Assembly: GCA_023402275.1 (NCBI GenBank) | Contig: JAEXCH010000002.1 | Coordinates: forward strand, 62,001-126,000 | Reading direction: 5' to 3' | DNA length: 64,000 nt | From: Methanobacteriota archaeon | GTDB taxonomy: Archaea > Thermoplasmatota > Thermoplasmata > Methanomassiliicoccales > Methanomethylophilaceae | Shown here: piece after piece, positions 36,501 through 45,422 of the stretch | Layout of the letters: each line of letters opens with the position of its first letter | Numbering within the stretch: the first letter of the stretch is position 1 | Position numbers and translations under genes: made by a program | Notes under the pieces: generated by a model | The model's input: the letters and a program-made list of their open reading frames with translations, nothing else | Told to the model about the DNA's origin: nothing | Database searches by the model: none

Positions 36501-37529
36501 ATGATCCCCAGCGTTGAGAAGAAGAGAAAAAGACTGCTGCTGACCATCATTGTGTTAGCAGCGATAATGTTCTTCTCGATCCTTTTGGACCTTTCCTGGG
36601 CAGCCACCCCACTTTCATTGAAAGAGGTGTGGGATGTTCTCATCGGTCAAGGTACTTGGGGAAATAACAGCATCGTCAAGAACTTCAATGCTCCCCGTGT
36701 CGTATTCGGGGTGTTCGTTGGTGCAGCCCTGGGAGTGACTGGAGGTGTAATGCAGGCGATATTCAGGAATCCTTTGGCATCACCATACCTGCTGGGACTT
36801 TCATCCGGAGCCTCTTTGGGTGCCGCGATAGCAATAATGTTCTCGATACCGATGATACCTCTTGCGATAGCCCAGCCTGCTTTGGCATTCATATTCTGCT
36901 TGGGCACCATGATGCTCGTTTACACTTTGTCCAGAGCTGGAGGTAATGTAAGGACGGAGACATTGATCCTCGCAGGTGTTGCCGTTTCATCCCTGATATC
37001 TGCGGTCGTATCATTCCTTACGTATATCGCTCCGAGCGATAAGATGGGGGACATAGTATTCTGGTCCATGGGAAGTCTATCCAAGGTATCATGGGAAGAG
37101 ATGGCTTTCGCAATACCGATAATTGTCATCGGGATAATACTGATGATAGCGCAGTCGAAGAATCTCAACGCAATGATGCTGGGGGATTCCCATGCGATGG
37201 ATCTCGGTGTGGATGTTAGAAAGGTCAGATTGTTCCTTTTGATAATCTCATCTCTTGTGGTCGCGGCCGCGGTCGCATTCGTGGGCGCCATAGGATTCAT
37301 TGGTTTGGTCATACCACACATATTCAGGCTCCTTCTGGGCCCGGATAATCGCATCATCCTTCCGCTGAGTGCATTCGGAGGCGGGGCGTTCATACTGCTC
37401 TGCGATTACATTGCACATATGTTCTCATCGTTCCACGGGGTTCTGCCGATAGGTATCGTGACCGCATTCATAGGTGCCCCGTTCTTCATATATCTGTTAT
37501 CAAAGAAAAGAAGCGAGGTGGGATGGTGA
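36501..37529 (+). CDS. FecCD-family ABC transporter permease
   Basis: 342 residues with the blocks NAPRVVFGVFVGAALG, GVMQAIFRNPLASPYLLGL and GFIGLVIPHIFRLLLG. It forms the channel of the third importer. The start follows the binding-protein stop by 55 bases; the stop overlaps the ATPase gene by 7 bases. Normal length, no defects seen. Confidence 0.94.
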   Translation: MIPSVEKKRKRLLLTIIVLAAIMFFSILLDLSWAATPLSLKEVWDVLIGQGTWGNNSIVKNFNAPRVVFGVFVGAALGVTGGVMQAIFRNPLASPYLLGLSSGASLGAAIAIMFSIPMIPLAIAQPALAFIFCLGTMMLVYTLSRAGGNVRTETLILAGVAVSSLISAVVSFLTYIAPSDKMGDIVFWSMGSLSKVSWEEMAFAIPIIVIGIILMIAQSKNLNAMMLGDSHAMDLGVDVRKVRLFLLIISSLVVAAAVAFVGAIGFIGLVIPHIFRLLLGPDNRIILPLSAFGGGAFILLCDYIAHMFSSFHGVLPIGIVTAFIGAPFFIYLLSKKRSEVGW

Positions 37530-38314
37530 GCGTACTCGATGTCGATTCCCTTTCCTACCAGTACGATGAGAAGACCGTTCTGGATGAGATAACGCTCGGC
37601 ATAAAGAAGGGAGAGATCATCGGCATACTCGGACCGAACGGCTGTGGGAAGACCACACTTCTGAAGAATCTTAACAAGAATCTAAAGCCTCATGGAGGCT
37701 GTATCATGATCGACGGTACCGATATAAGCGGGATAACCAAGAAGGAGATCGCTCAAAGCATAGCTGTCGTCCCCCAGACCAATGAGATAAGATTCGCGTT
37801 CACTGTTAAGGAAATAGTCAGCATGGGAAGGATGCCTTTCCAGGAATCATTCAGAGGGGAGACAACAGACGATCTTGAGATAATCGAGAGATCGATGGAA
37901 CAGACTGGGCTGACAGAATTGGCTGACAGATACATCAATACAGTGAGCGGCGGTGAAAGGCAGAGAGCGATAATTGCCAGGGCCATCTCGCAAACTCCTA
38001 AGATCATCCTGATGGATGAACCGACATTGCACCTCGACATCAACATGCAGTTCGAGGTCCTTGACCTGATCGAGGAACTCTCTAAGAAGAACAACCTTAC
38101 TGTTGTCATTGTGTCGCATGATCTCCCCATGGTGACCAGATACTGTGATCGTGTTGTACTGATCCATGATCATAAGGTATTCGCAATGGGTACTCCCGAA
38201 GAAGTACTCACAGAAGAGAATATGCGCATTGTCTTCAATATAGATGCGGTGCTTGAGAAGGATCCTAGAACGGGAAAGAATACTGTCAGACTTTTCGGTT
38301 CCTGTAAGAACTGA
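37523..38314 (+). CDS. ABC transporter ATP-binding protein, FecE/BtuD type
   Basis: 263 residues. Walker A GPNGCGKTT, signature VSGGERQR, Walker B KIILMDEPT and the switch histidine in IVSHDLPMV are complete. It overlaps the permease gene by 7 bases. The start may be the ATG at 37523 (MVSVLDVD), read from within the permease end. A hairpin (38378-38397) follows the operon. Confidence 0.94.
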   Translation: MVSVLDVDSLSYQYDEKTVLDEITLGIKKGEIIGILGPNGCGKTTLLKNLNKNLKPHGGCIMIDGTDISGITKKEIAQSIAVVPQTNEIRFAFTVKEIVSMGRMPFQESFRGETTDDLEIIERSMEQTGLTELADRYINTVSGGERQRAIIARAISQTPKIILMDEPTLHLDINMQFEVLDLIEELSKKNNLTVVIVSHDLPMVTRYCDRVVLIHDHKVFAMGTPEEVLTEENMRIVFNIDAVLEKDPRTGKNTVRLFGSCKN

Positions 38315-38377
38315 GATATTGACATTGGAATGAGCCAGATCGATCGATTCATTTTTGGATTATTCGGACACCCTGAT

Positions 38378-38397
38378 ATCAGGTTTAACAACCTGAT
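38378..38397 (+). terminator. Perfect hairpin downstream of the third importer operon
   Basis: ATCAGGTT-TAAC-AACCTGAT forms an 8-bp stem with a 4-base loop, 64 bases after the ATPase stop and about 15 bases before the candidate RNA. There is no strong T-run after it, so it may be a processing element or part of the RNA leader rather than a terminator. Confidence 0.35.
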
Positions 38398-38404
38398 CAA
38401 CAAT

Positions 38405-38640
38405 GAATAAATGCCGTAGATGTGAAGCCCCGGTTGGCGCTTCCACCGGCAACCGGGACCATCTGGCAGGAGGTGATATCCTGATGATATCAATTGTCCA
38501 CCGAAAAGGTGGTCTCTAGGTGTCCATATACGCCGGAGACGTGATCATCACGATCTGCGTTGATTGGCCTTAAGGGCATCCGTATGGCACCGCGTTAAGG
38601 GCCCGGTCCGAAAGGACCGTTATCACCTCTTACCATTCAT
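38405..38640 (+). ncRNA. Candidate structured non-coding RNA
   Basis: A GC-richer island within AT-rich spacer and without a coding frame. Several helices pair: AGATG with CATCT (38418-38422 with 38460-38464) enclosing CCCGGTTG with CAACCGGG (38429-38436 with 38450-38457); a closing helix GAGGTGATA with TATCACCTC (38470-38478 with 38621-38629); CCACC-GAAAA-GGTGG; and GGTCC-GAAA-GGACC with a GNRA tetraloop, which favours the plus strand. I could not match it to SRP RNA (no GGAAG/AGCAG helix-8 motif), RNase P RNA (no ACAGAA block), 5S rRNA or a known riboswitch. Ends are approximate. Confidence 0.45.
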
Positions 38641-38662
38641 TGGAACACATTATACTAATTAA

Positions 38663-38684
38663 ATCATTTGTATTATCAAATGAT
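38663..38684. repeat. Inverted repeat after the candidate RNA
   Basis: ATCATTTG-TATTAT-CAAATGAT is an 8-bp perfect stem with a 6-base loop in AT-rich DNA, about 25 bases beyond the candidate RNA. It could end that transcript or bind a regulator. Confidence 0.35.
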
Positions 38685-38815
38685 AACAGACCGTTCTGAT
38701 GAACAATAAAGGGTGACGAAGAGTTCTGTTAACTTCAAAACACTGGCAAAACCGCTTTAAAACCTCTGACCAAAAAAGAAACATTAAATATTATCTCCTA
38801 ATATCATGGATTACT

Positions 38816-38888
38816 GCCCTGGTAGTGTAGTGGCCTATCATGAAGCCCTGTCGAGGCTTCGACACGGATTCGAATTCCGTCCAGGGCG
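38816..38888 (+). tRNA. tRNA-Asp (GTC)
   Basis: 73 bases fold as a complete cloverleaf: acceptor GCCCTGG with CCAGGGC plus discriminator G, anticodon stem AAGCC with GGCTT around loop CTGTCGA (anticodon GTC), and T arm ACGGA-TTCGAAT-TCCGT. CCA is not encoded. A TATA-like ATTAAATATT sits about 30 bases upstream. No intron. Confidence 0.96.
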
Positions 38889-38925
38889 CTCATTCTTCTT
38901 TCAAGATGAGCGGTTTTGTTCTTGT
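38887..38925 (+). terminator. Hairpin and T-rich tail behind tRNA-Asp
   Basis: CGCTCAT (38887-38893) pairs with ATGAGCG (38906-38912), followed by GTTTTGTTCTTGTTC. The 5' arm uses the last bases of the tRNA, so it may act as a terminator for the primary transcript before 3' processing. Confidence 0.45.
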
Positions 38926-38968
38926 TCTACCGAAAGTTCTTTTTATCTTGTCGGCTAAATAAGGTTTC

Positions 38969-39316
38969 ATGCGTTGGATGCTCAGAGGCAAGATCCACCG
39001 GGCAACGGTGACCGAGACCAGACTCGATTATGAAGGAAGCATCACTATAGACGAGGATCTTCTGGAAAGGTCGGGGATATGGGTCGGAGAGAAGGTCTCG
39101 ATAGCCAATGTCAACAACGGAGCCCGTTTCGATACGTATGTTTTCAGAGGGGATAGGGGATCGGGCGTGATCGCACTTAACGGAGCAGCGGCAAGACTCG
39201 GAGAAAAGGGCGACAGGATCATAATCATGGGATATGAGCTGACAACGGAACCCATTCACGCAAAGGTCGTCCTCGTCAACGATGATAATAAAGTTGTAAA
39301 GGAATTCGAGTACTGA
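38969..39316 (+). CDS. panD: Aspartate 1-decarboxylase, pyruvoyl type
   Basis: 115 residues. It makes beta-alanine for pantothenate and coenzyme A. The self-cleavage site is YEGSITID (G23-S24), which gives the pyruvoyl cofactor, and NGARFDTYV and GDRGSGVIALNGAAARL match bacterial PanD. Many archaea use a PLP enzyme (MfnA type) instead, so this bacterial-type gene may have been acquired by transfer. It overlaps the RNase H gene by one base and lies 80 bases behind tRNA-Asp. Confidence 0.93.
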   Translation: MRWMLRGKIHRATVTETRLDYEGSITIDEDLLERSGIWVGEKVSIANVNNGARFDTYVFRGDRGSGVIALNGAAARLGEKGDRIIIMGYELTTEPIHAKVVLVNDDNKVVKEFEY

Positions 39317-39717
39317 TGTATCAAATATTCTCGGATGGCGGTTCCAGGGGCAATCCGGGACCTTCGGCATATGCTATTGTCGTTGTAAAGGATGGAAAGA
39401 TAATCCATGAACATTCAGAGTTCCTTGGCATCAACACGAACAATTACGCCGAATACCGAGGATTGATCGCAGGATTGACCAAAGCTTTGGAGCTCAAAGC
39501 AGATGAGGTGGAATTCATAATGGATTCCGAACTTGTCATAAAACAGATGAACGGAGAATACAAGGTCAAGAGCCAGAATATTAAGGATCTATACCTTGAC
39601 GCAAAGGCCCTATCATCAATGATACCAAGGATAAAGTTCAAGAATGTCAGACGCTCAGAACTTCTCATACCGCGTGCCGACGAATTGTTGAATAAAGAAC
39701 TTGATAAGAATCAGTGA
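39316..39717 (+). CDS. rnhA: Ribonuclease HI family protein
   Basis: 133 residues, the short archaeal/Bacillus YpdQ-like form without a basic handle. The metal-binding acids D7 (FSDGGSRGNPG), E46 (NNYAEYRG), D70 (IMDSELV) and D122 (RADELLN) are all present, so activity on RNA:DNA hybrids is expected. It begins on the last base of panD and overlaps the end of convergent hisS by 7 bases. Confidence 0.92.
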   Translation: MYQIFSDGGSRGNPGPSAYAIVVVKDGKIIHEHSEFLGINTNNYAEYRGLIAGLTKALELKADEVEFIMDSELVIKQMNGEYKVKSQNIKDLYLDAKALSSMIPRIKFKNVRRSELLIPRADELLNKELDKNQ

Positions 39718-40961
39718 CCGGATATCTCTGATATCAGATCGGATATCCTGATAAGCCTCTGTTCTCCGGATGACATGTCCCTAAGAGTTACGGAATCATT
39801 TTTCATCTCTTCATTACCAACGATCACAACATATCTCGATCCTACCGATGAGGCATGCTTCATTGCCTTGGCCATCTTCCTTCCCGCTATGTCCACATCG
39901 GCAGATATGCCGTTCCTCCTAAGGAGTCCGGCCACTTCGAATGCCTTGATCCTCATATCATCGGATACCGCAATCACATAGGCATCCATCTTGTTGACGG
40001 GTGATATTGCACCTTCCTTCTCAAGAGCCAGTAATATCCTGTCGAACCCTATTGCAAATCCCGTGGAGAATACCCTCTCCCCCCCGAATATCTCGGATAG
40101 GGTGTATGAACCTCCGCCGCAGATCTGTTTCTCCGCCCCAAGTATCGGAGCTTCGACCTCGAATACCATACCTGTGTAATAGTCAAGACCCCTTACGACA
40201 CCGAGATCGACCTCAGGTTCCTGAACGCCCATCGCAGAAAGATATGAGAGGACCTGAGATAGGTACTCGCCCTCCTCACTGCCTACTGTGTCAAGTACCT
40301 CTCTGCCTCCGACCGTATCGGTCATCTTGAATATCTCATCTGCAGAATCCCTGCTCACTCCGGAAGCCTCCATGATAGGCCATGCCTCGTCATACAGTTT
40401 TTTATCCAGCTTCTGAAGTACCTCGGGCATCTTCTCTGCGGATATCCCTGCCTCAGTGAGTCTTCTTCTCAGAACACCGATGTGTCCGATGCGTGCTTTG
40501 TAATCCTTGAGACCAAGTGCCTTTATCATCTCCAATGCGGTAGCTATGACCTCCGCATCGGTCTCCGGCGTCGCACTCCCTATTATCTCAGCACCGAACT
40601 GGAAGAACTCCCTGTATCTCCCGCTCTGCGGTCTCTCGTATCTGAAACATTGTCCGAAGTAGAATATCTTGATCGGTTTGGGATCATTGCTCATGTTGTT
40701 GACGAATGATCGTATCGCAGGTGCGGTCATCTCCGGCCTTAGAGCTAGGTCCCTGTCCCCTTTATCCTTGAATGAGTATAGTTCGTTCAGGATGTTAGGT
40801 CCTGACCTCAATATGAATAATTCAGCTTCCTCGAATATCGGGGTCTGTATCTCTCTGAAACCGAATGTTCTGGCAGTGTTCCTAAGAGTATTCTCGTAGA
40901 ACCTTCTCCTCTCCATCTCATCCGGAAGGAAATCCCTCGTACCCCTCGGGCTCTGAATCAT
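39711..40961 (-). CDS. hisS: Histidyl-tRNA synthetase
   Basis: 416 residues from ATG 40961, the start that gives the family N-terminus IQSPRGTRDFLPDE. A TATA-like TTAATATATT lies 20-30 bases upstream, so the mRNA is leaderless or nearly so; longer in-frame versions run past the promoter. Motif 2 appears as FRYERPQSGRYREFFQFG and the histidine motif as GLDYYTGMVFE. The C-terminal anticodon domain is complete. Confidence 0.96.
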   Translation of the reverse strand: MIQSPRGTRDFLPDEMERRRFYENTLRNTARTFGFREIQTPIFEEAELFILRSGPNILNELYSFKDKGDRDLALRPEMTAPAIRSFVNNMSNDPKPIKIFYFGQCFRYERPQSGRYREFFQFGAEIIGSATPETDAEVIATALEMIKALGLKDYKARIGHIGVLRRRLTEAGISAEKMPEVLQKLDKKLYDEAWPIMEASGVSRDSADEIFKMTDTVGGREVLDTVGSEEGEYLSQVLSYLSAMGVQEPEVDLGVVRGLDYYTGMVFEVEAPILGAEKQICGGGSYTLSEIFGGERVFSTGFAIGFDRILLALEKEGAISPVNKMDAYVIAVSDDMRIKAFEVAGLLRRNGISADVDIAGRKMAKAMKHASSVGSRYVVIVGNEEMKNDSVTLRDMSSGEQRLIRISDLISEISGH

Positions 40962-41059
40962 ATCAATGCCGATGTTTTGAGAATATATTAAGGCTGTTGC
41001 ACAAAAAATGCACAAACAATAATAATCCCTGTTCTGCATACCTGTGCCAGAGATTGACC

Positions 41060-41554
41060 ATGACCGATGAATCCTATAGATCGTTGAATCCAAAATGTAA
41101 GATCGCACTGTATATTGGTTACGTGATAATGTATGCAGTCCTGTTCGCCATCATATACCTTGCAGGATATTTCTTTGAGAAGGATATGGGAGATTATTAC
41201 AGACTGTACCAGGTACTCTCACTTGCAGTTCTGGTTGTTGCTTTGATATACATAATAATCGCACCGCAGATATTCTACAGACATTACAAATACGTACTTA
41301 CATCGGATAAGATAGATGTTCTTAGAGGGATAATAGTGATACGTCGCACCGTGGTCCCGATAGAGAGGGTACACCAGGTAGAGGTTACAAGAGGTCCGAT
41401 CAACAATATGCTCGGTCTTGCGAATGTTGACGTCACCACGGCCGGAGGAGTGGCCAGGATCCAGTTCCTTGATGTCCCTATCGCCAACAGTATTGCCGAA
41501 GAACTGAACGATTACATAAACAACATCGTAAGGGACAGGAAGGAAAATGACTGA
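41060..41554 (+). CDS. PH-domain membrane protein (YdbS-like)
   Basis: 164 residues from ATG 41060. Two membrane helices (about 15-70) precede a bacterial-type PH domain (DUF304) with VLRGIIVIRRTVVPIERVHQVEV and GLANVDVTTAGG. Such proteins occur as pairs; the partner follows with an 8-base overlap. Their role is not settled; in bacteria they influence membrane or cell-envelope export. The in-frame ATG at 40997 would overlap the hisS promoter. Confidence 0.85.
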   Translation: MTDESYRSLNPKCKIALYIGYVIMYAVLFAIIYLAGYFFEKDMGDYYRLYQVLSLAVLVVALIYIIIAPQIFYRHYKYVLTSDKIDVLRGIIVIRRTVVPIERVHQVEVTRGPINNMLGLANVDVTTAGGVARIQFLDVPIANSIAEELNDYINNIVRDRKEND

Positions 41555-43013
41555 GCCTGCCCTAAGGAATCATCCCACTATGCTGGTGAAGAACATACTC
41601 CTTGTTGTTGTGATAATGTTCTTCGTATTACTAAGTACGAGTACGACCGGCTATCTTCCGGCTATGTTAATAATAGCAGTTGTCACTGTGTTGTTGAGTC
41701 TCATAATGGTACTGTATTGGGCAAGGACCACCATCACATTCACTGAGGATGAGGCAATAGTGGAATCCAATGTGTTCTACAAGAAAAAGAAGACCATCCC
41801 ATACAAGAAGATCGCGTCGGTGAATGTTGTCAGAGATATATTCAACAGGATATTCGGAACGACAACACTAAGCATAAACATCAATTCAAGTCAGAATGCT
41901 GCTGTACCGGAAGCCAGTTTCGTATTCGAGGCTGGACTTGCGGAACAGATAAGGAACGAACTTACCTCTCGCCTATTCGATGAGAAGACGCCCGAAGAAG
42001 GCGAGACATATGAATCCCTGATATCATTCACCAACAAGGATGTGGTCCTTCACAGTTTCTTCGGAACATCGACATACCAATTGCTGTTCGCGATCGCCAT
42101 GGTCGCATACTCGGTGATATCGGTCATGTTCCTTGAGGGTACCGGAATAGTCTGGTCACTGATATTGTTGGTGATCGGAGAGATAATACCTGTCGGATTC
42201 ACGATATTGAAATATGGGAACTTCAAAGTGTACCGTATTAACGACCAGATACACCTTCAGCACGGAATACTTCAGAAGTATGTATCGAAGTTCGATGTCA
42301 ACCGCATAAATGCGATAAGGATCAAAAGGACCTATTTCGCAAGATTCATGGGCAGATCGAGTCTGGAGGCCGAGGTCGTCGGTATCAACGCCGTTGCTGA
42401 TGAGGTCCATCCTCTGTTATGCCTTATGGCAGATAATGAGAAGATCGAGGCTCTCATCAAAGAGCTCGTGCCTGAGTTCATACACGAACCGGAGATGGAG
42501 AAACAGCCAAGAAAGGCCAGACTCCCAATTCTAATGAAAGCGAGTGTAGGTTCCATAATAACTATCCTGATCATGGCATACCCTTGCTACTGGATGTACC
42601 TGAACGGAACAACATTGATGCAGGAATACTCATCACTCGAGGAGATGCTGCTTAGGTACACACTGATAGTGGCGACCCTCGTTGTAGTTCTGGGATTGTT
42701 CTATGCGGCACATGTGTCATTCAAGATACGCGAATTCGGAATGGGTAAGGACATGTTCAACATGGTCAACGGCCTTCTTGACAGAGAGATAATGATCATA
42801 CAGTATGACAGGGTCCAGATAACCGAGGTCGCCGCAGGACTTATGCCGAGAAGACTGGGTCTCGCAAGATGCACCGTCTCCCTACTATCCTCGCAAGGAT
42901 ACAGGAACATAAGATCGGGATACTTTGACAGGGACACACTGTATCAGATCGGAGAAATGATGCTTCAGCGCCTCAGAGATGGGGAATACAGATACATGAA
43001 GAACAGTATCTGA
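41547..43013 (+). CDS. PH-domain membrane protein (YdbT-like)
   Basis: 488 residues with at least three PH (DUF304) modules, near 75-145, 220-290 and 405-475, and membrane helices at 15-60, 165-215, 325-345 and 375-395. The blocks VDRVNAIR-like FDVNRINAIRIKRT and YDRVQITEVAAGLMPRR mark the second and third modules. It overlaps its smaller partner by 8 bases. Function unknown beyond membrane association. Convergent with the DRG gene with no gap. Confidence 0.85.
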   Translation: MTEPALRNHPTMLVKNILLVVVIMFFVLLSTSTTGYLPAMLIIAVVTVLLSLIMVLYWARTTITFTEDEAIVESNVFYKKKKTIPYKKIASVNVVRDIFNRIFGTTTLSININSSQNAAVPEASFVFEAGLAEQIRNELTSRLFDEKTPEEGETYESLISFTNKDVVLHSFFGTSTYQLLFAIAMVAYSVISVMFLEGTGIVWSLILLVIGEIIPVGFTILKYGNFKVYRINDQIHLQHGILQKYVSKFDVNRINAIRIKRTYFARFMGRSSLEAEVVGINAVADEVHPLLCLMADNEKIEALIKELVPEFIHEPEMEKQPRKARLPILMKASVGSIITILIMAYPCYWMYLNGTTLMQEYSSLEEMLLRYTLIVATLVVVLGLFYAAHVSFKIREFGMGKDMFNMVNGLLDREIMIIQYDRVQITEVAAGLMPRRLGLARCTVSLLSSQGYRNIRSGYFDRDTLYQIGEMMLQRLRDGEYRYMKNSI

Positions 43014-44114
43014 TCACCTCTTCACGATGATCGAGAGGATGTCCTCATCCTCCACGACGTGATCCAGACCAACGGTCTGACCGGGGAACTTGGCGCTCTT
43101 CCCCCAGACCATCGCATATCTGAAATTATTTTTGAAATCCCTGTGGATGACCTCACAGACCTCACCCACGGTGTTTCCTTTCTTTACTATCAGGGGTTCC
43201 ACCATATCAGCCTCCTTACCTTGGGGCTTGAGATATATACGTATCATCTCGATAGTATCATACAGTGTCTGTTTCAGCTCCTCCATTCCGTAACCTGTGG
43301 CTGCGGATATCGGTACTGTGACATAATCCGGATACATCCTCTGTGCCGCCTCCAGCTGACCAGGTTTTGCTAGATCGACCTTGTTTATGGCCATCACGCA
43401 TCTGATGTATACACGGTTGCCCGCAAGCACATCGAGCATCTGTTCTATGTCGATGTCCTCCCTCACGACTATCGTTGCGTTTATGTGTCCGTAAGCTGCG
43501 GCCATATCCTTTATCGTATCCACGTCGATCTTTGTCAGCTTGACCGTCGGTTTCACCAGTATCCCGCCCTGGGATGATCCTGATATTACCACATCCGGCT
43601 TTACCTGATTCAACCTTATTGCCGCATTATACAGCTCTTTCAACAGTACATCCATCTTAGGATTGAATATGTCGACCACTAAAAGTATCACATCCGCCGC
43701 TCTTGCTGCGGCAATGACCTCTCTTCCTCTTCCCTTTCCTCGGGAAGCGTCCTTTATAAGACCCGGCATATCGAGGATCTGTATCTTTGCATGATTATAC
43801 TCAAGAACACCCGGAACAATATCCAGAGTGGTGAAATGGTAATGTCCTATCTCGGATTTTGCCCCTGTGAGTTGATTCAGAAGAGTGGATTTACCGACTG
43901 ACGGGAATCCCACGAGTGCAACGGTGGCATTCCCTGCCTTCTTCACATAGAATCCCTTTGTCGGGCCTTTGGAGGATTTCCTTTTCTCATCCTCAGCGGT
44001 AAGACGGGCTATCTTTGCCTTCAACTTTCCGATGTGTGACTCTGTGGCCTTGTTGTACTTGGTGTTGGCTATCTGATCCTCCAACTCCTTTATCTGTTCC
44101 TCAATGGTTGCCAC
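43014..44114 (-). CDS. DRG-family GTP-binding protein
   Basis: 366 residues. An N-terminal helical, basic region (1-60) is followed by the G domain with G1 GFPSVGKSTLL, G3 DMPGLIKDAS and G4 NKVD (in AINKVDL), and a C-terminal TGS domain (RIYLKPQGKEAD to the end). This is the archaeal/eukaryal DRG/RBG architecture, linked to ribosomes and translation. Complete; monocistronic. The closeness to hisS and PH genes appears incidental. Confidence 0.95.
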   Translation of the reverse strand: MATIEEQIKELEDQIANTKYNKATESHIGKLKAKIARLTAEDEKRKSSKGPTKGFYVKKAGNATVALVGFPSVGKSTLLNQLTGAKSEIGHYHFTTLDIVPGVLEYNHAKIQILDMPGLIKDASRGKGRGREVIAAARAADVILLVVDIFNPKMDVLLKELYNAAIRLNQVKPDVVISGSSQGGILVKPTVKLTKIDVDTIKDMAAAYGHINATIVVREDIDIEQMLDVLAGNRVYIRCVMAINKVDLAKPGQLEAAQRMYPDYVTVPISAATGYGMEELKQTLYDTIEMIRIYLKPQGKEADMVEPLIVKKGNTVGEVCEVIHRDFKNNFRYAMVWGKSAKFPGQTVGLDHVVEDEDILSIIVKR

Positions 44115-44231
44115 AGTATCCTCCTCTTGTGTGATATATAACCGATATATTATGTTTTATTGAAATGACGAACAATATTGTAGTACTTCTGCCCGATAGG
44201 TTTTAATCAATCGATGGTGTGCAGGAGATTT

Positions 44232-45362
44232 ATGACTGATACCCCGGGCGTAAAGGCCGTCGACCTGAAATGGTTCGGCACACTGACGCCCAAGCAGATA
44301 CTGGGACTTGTCGCAGCCTTTGCGTTTGCGCTTATCCTGACGATATACGGTTTCGGAACATCCTGCATGTGCTTTGGGATGTTGATCATAGCGATCATCC
44401 TGTACATGCTTCCCCGCCTTCTTGGCGTTGAGAACATAAAGCTTCTGGCCGTATTCGGTGCAGTGTTCATGGCGACTGCCGTTCTTGTCGGCGGTTTCGT
44501 TACCGCTCCCGGCTTCGTTGAGAACAATCAGGACCCTCCCGGTGACAACGATTACTTCACAGACGTCCAGTACATCTATGTTAACGGCGGAGTAGAGATA
44601 ACAGCTACCTTGACAGAGGACATAGGCGCTCATGAGGTATACTTCAAGTACGGAGAAGTTAGAGGAGTGACATTCAACGATGCATATGCCACCTTTGATA
44701 AACAGGTACAACTGACAGCCACCGGAACGGATGTGTCCGGTTATGTGGAACTCGATCCCAGCATACTGGTCATAGGTCGCTTGGTAAAGACCGAGACCAA
44801 TGACGAAGGTCAGGAAGTGATCAATGACAATACCGGTTCATACGCTAAGTTCATGGTCGGTGCATTCGAAGGTAACCTGACATCACTTTGTCTCTACGGT
44901 TGTTTGATCGGCATAATCTACATCATGATCATCTACTTCATGGTCGTGTTCCTGTCCGCATTCATGAGGAGCAGGATGGAGAAGACCAGGGAGAAGATGG
45001 AGAAGGAAGGCCGCCTGTATCCTCAGGGTTACGGAAGATGCGAGAACTGCGGGACCGTTGTACTTCCGGGTGAAGTGAACTGCAGGAAATGCGGTGCATA
45101 CATAGACCGTCCTGAGGAAATGAAGCCAAAGAAGAAGGATTACTTCGAATGTTCAGAGTGTGGTGCGGAGGTACCCAACGATGCGGTCGAATGCCCCAAG
45201 TGCGGGGTCAAGTTCGATGAGGAGGAGATAGAGGTCATACACGCCGACGGTACCACCGAGATAACGAAGGACACCTTCGAATGTTCAGAGTGTGGTGCAG
45301 AGGTACCCTCCACAGCATCATTCTGTACCAAGTGCGGTGCAAAGTTCGACGATGACGAATAA
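44232..45362 (+). CDS. Membrane protein with three C-terminal zinc ribbons
   Basis: 376 residues from ATG 44232, preceded by GCAGGAGATTT; an ATG six codons upstream is less favoured. Two or three helices near the N-terminus, an extracellular-looking beta-rich domain (about 95-200), another helix (about 215-245), then three CxxC-CxxC ribbons beginning CENCG, CSECG and CSECG. The second and third ribbons are near copies at DNA level. The ribbons face the cytoplasm by topology and may bind nucleic acid or protein. Function unknown. Confidence 0.8.
   Translation: MTDTPGVKAVDLKWFGTLTPKQILGLVAAFAFALILTIYGFGTSCMCFGMLIIAIILYMLPRLLGVENIKLLAVFGAVFMATAVLVGGFVTAPGFVENNQDPPGDNDYFTDVQYIYVNGGVEITATLTEDIGAHEVYFKYGEVRGVTFNDAYATFDKQVQLTATGTDVSGYVELDPSILVIGRLVKTETNDEGQEVINDNTGSYAKFMVGAFEGNLTSLCLYGCLIGIIYIMIIYFMVVFLSAFMRSRMEKTREKMEKEGRLYPQGYGRCENCGTVVLPGEVNCRKCGAYIDRPEEMKPKKKDYFECSECGAEVPNDAVECPKCGVKFDEEEIEVIHADGTTEITKDTFECSECGAEVPSTASFCTKCGAKFDDDE
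45144..45308 (+). repeat. Duplicated zinc-ribbon segment
   Basis: A 33-base stretch at 45144-45176 recurs at 45276-45308 with one mismatch (GCGGAG versus GCAGAG), 132 bases or 44 codons apart, encoding FECSECGAEVP twice. This points to recent tandem duplication or conversion inside the gene. Confidence 0.75.
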
Positions 45363-45365
45363 ACT

Positions 45366-45422
45366 TATTTATTTACTTTTTTCCTTTCCTTTATTGAAAA
45401 ATATTTATTTATATTTAAAAAA
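45366..45422. terminator. AT-rich convergent terminator region
   Basis: Directly after the zinc-ribbon gene stop, T-rich runs (TTATTTATTTACTTTTTTCC) are followed by A- and T-rich DNA up to the island's last stop codon. The T-tracts on both strands suit termination of the two convergent transcripts. This is also where base composition changes to that of the AT-rich island. Confidence 0.45.

Noticed and set aside
38405..38640. SRP RNA, RNase P RNA or cobalamin riboswitch
   Set aside because: The conserved SRP helix-8 loop, the RNase P ACAGAA block and the B12-box of cobalamin riboswitches are not found; the region also lies downstream of the importer, not upstream.
40985..41010. A second copy of the MITE terminal repeat (TGTTGCACAA)
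   Set aside because: Only about ten bases match and no partner repeat lies nearby.
40961..41108. N-terminal extension of HisS
   Set aside because: It would cross the predicted TATA box; the family N-terminus starts at 40961.
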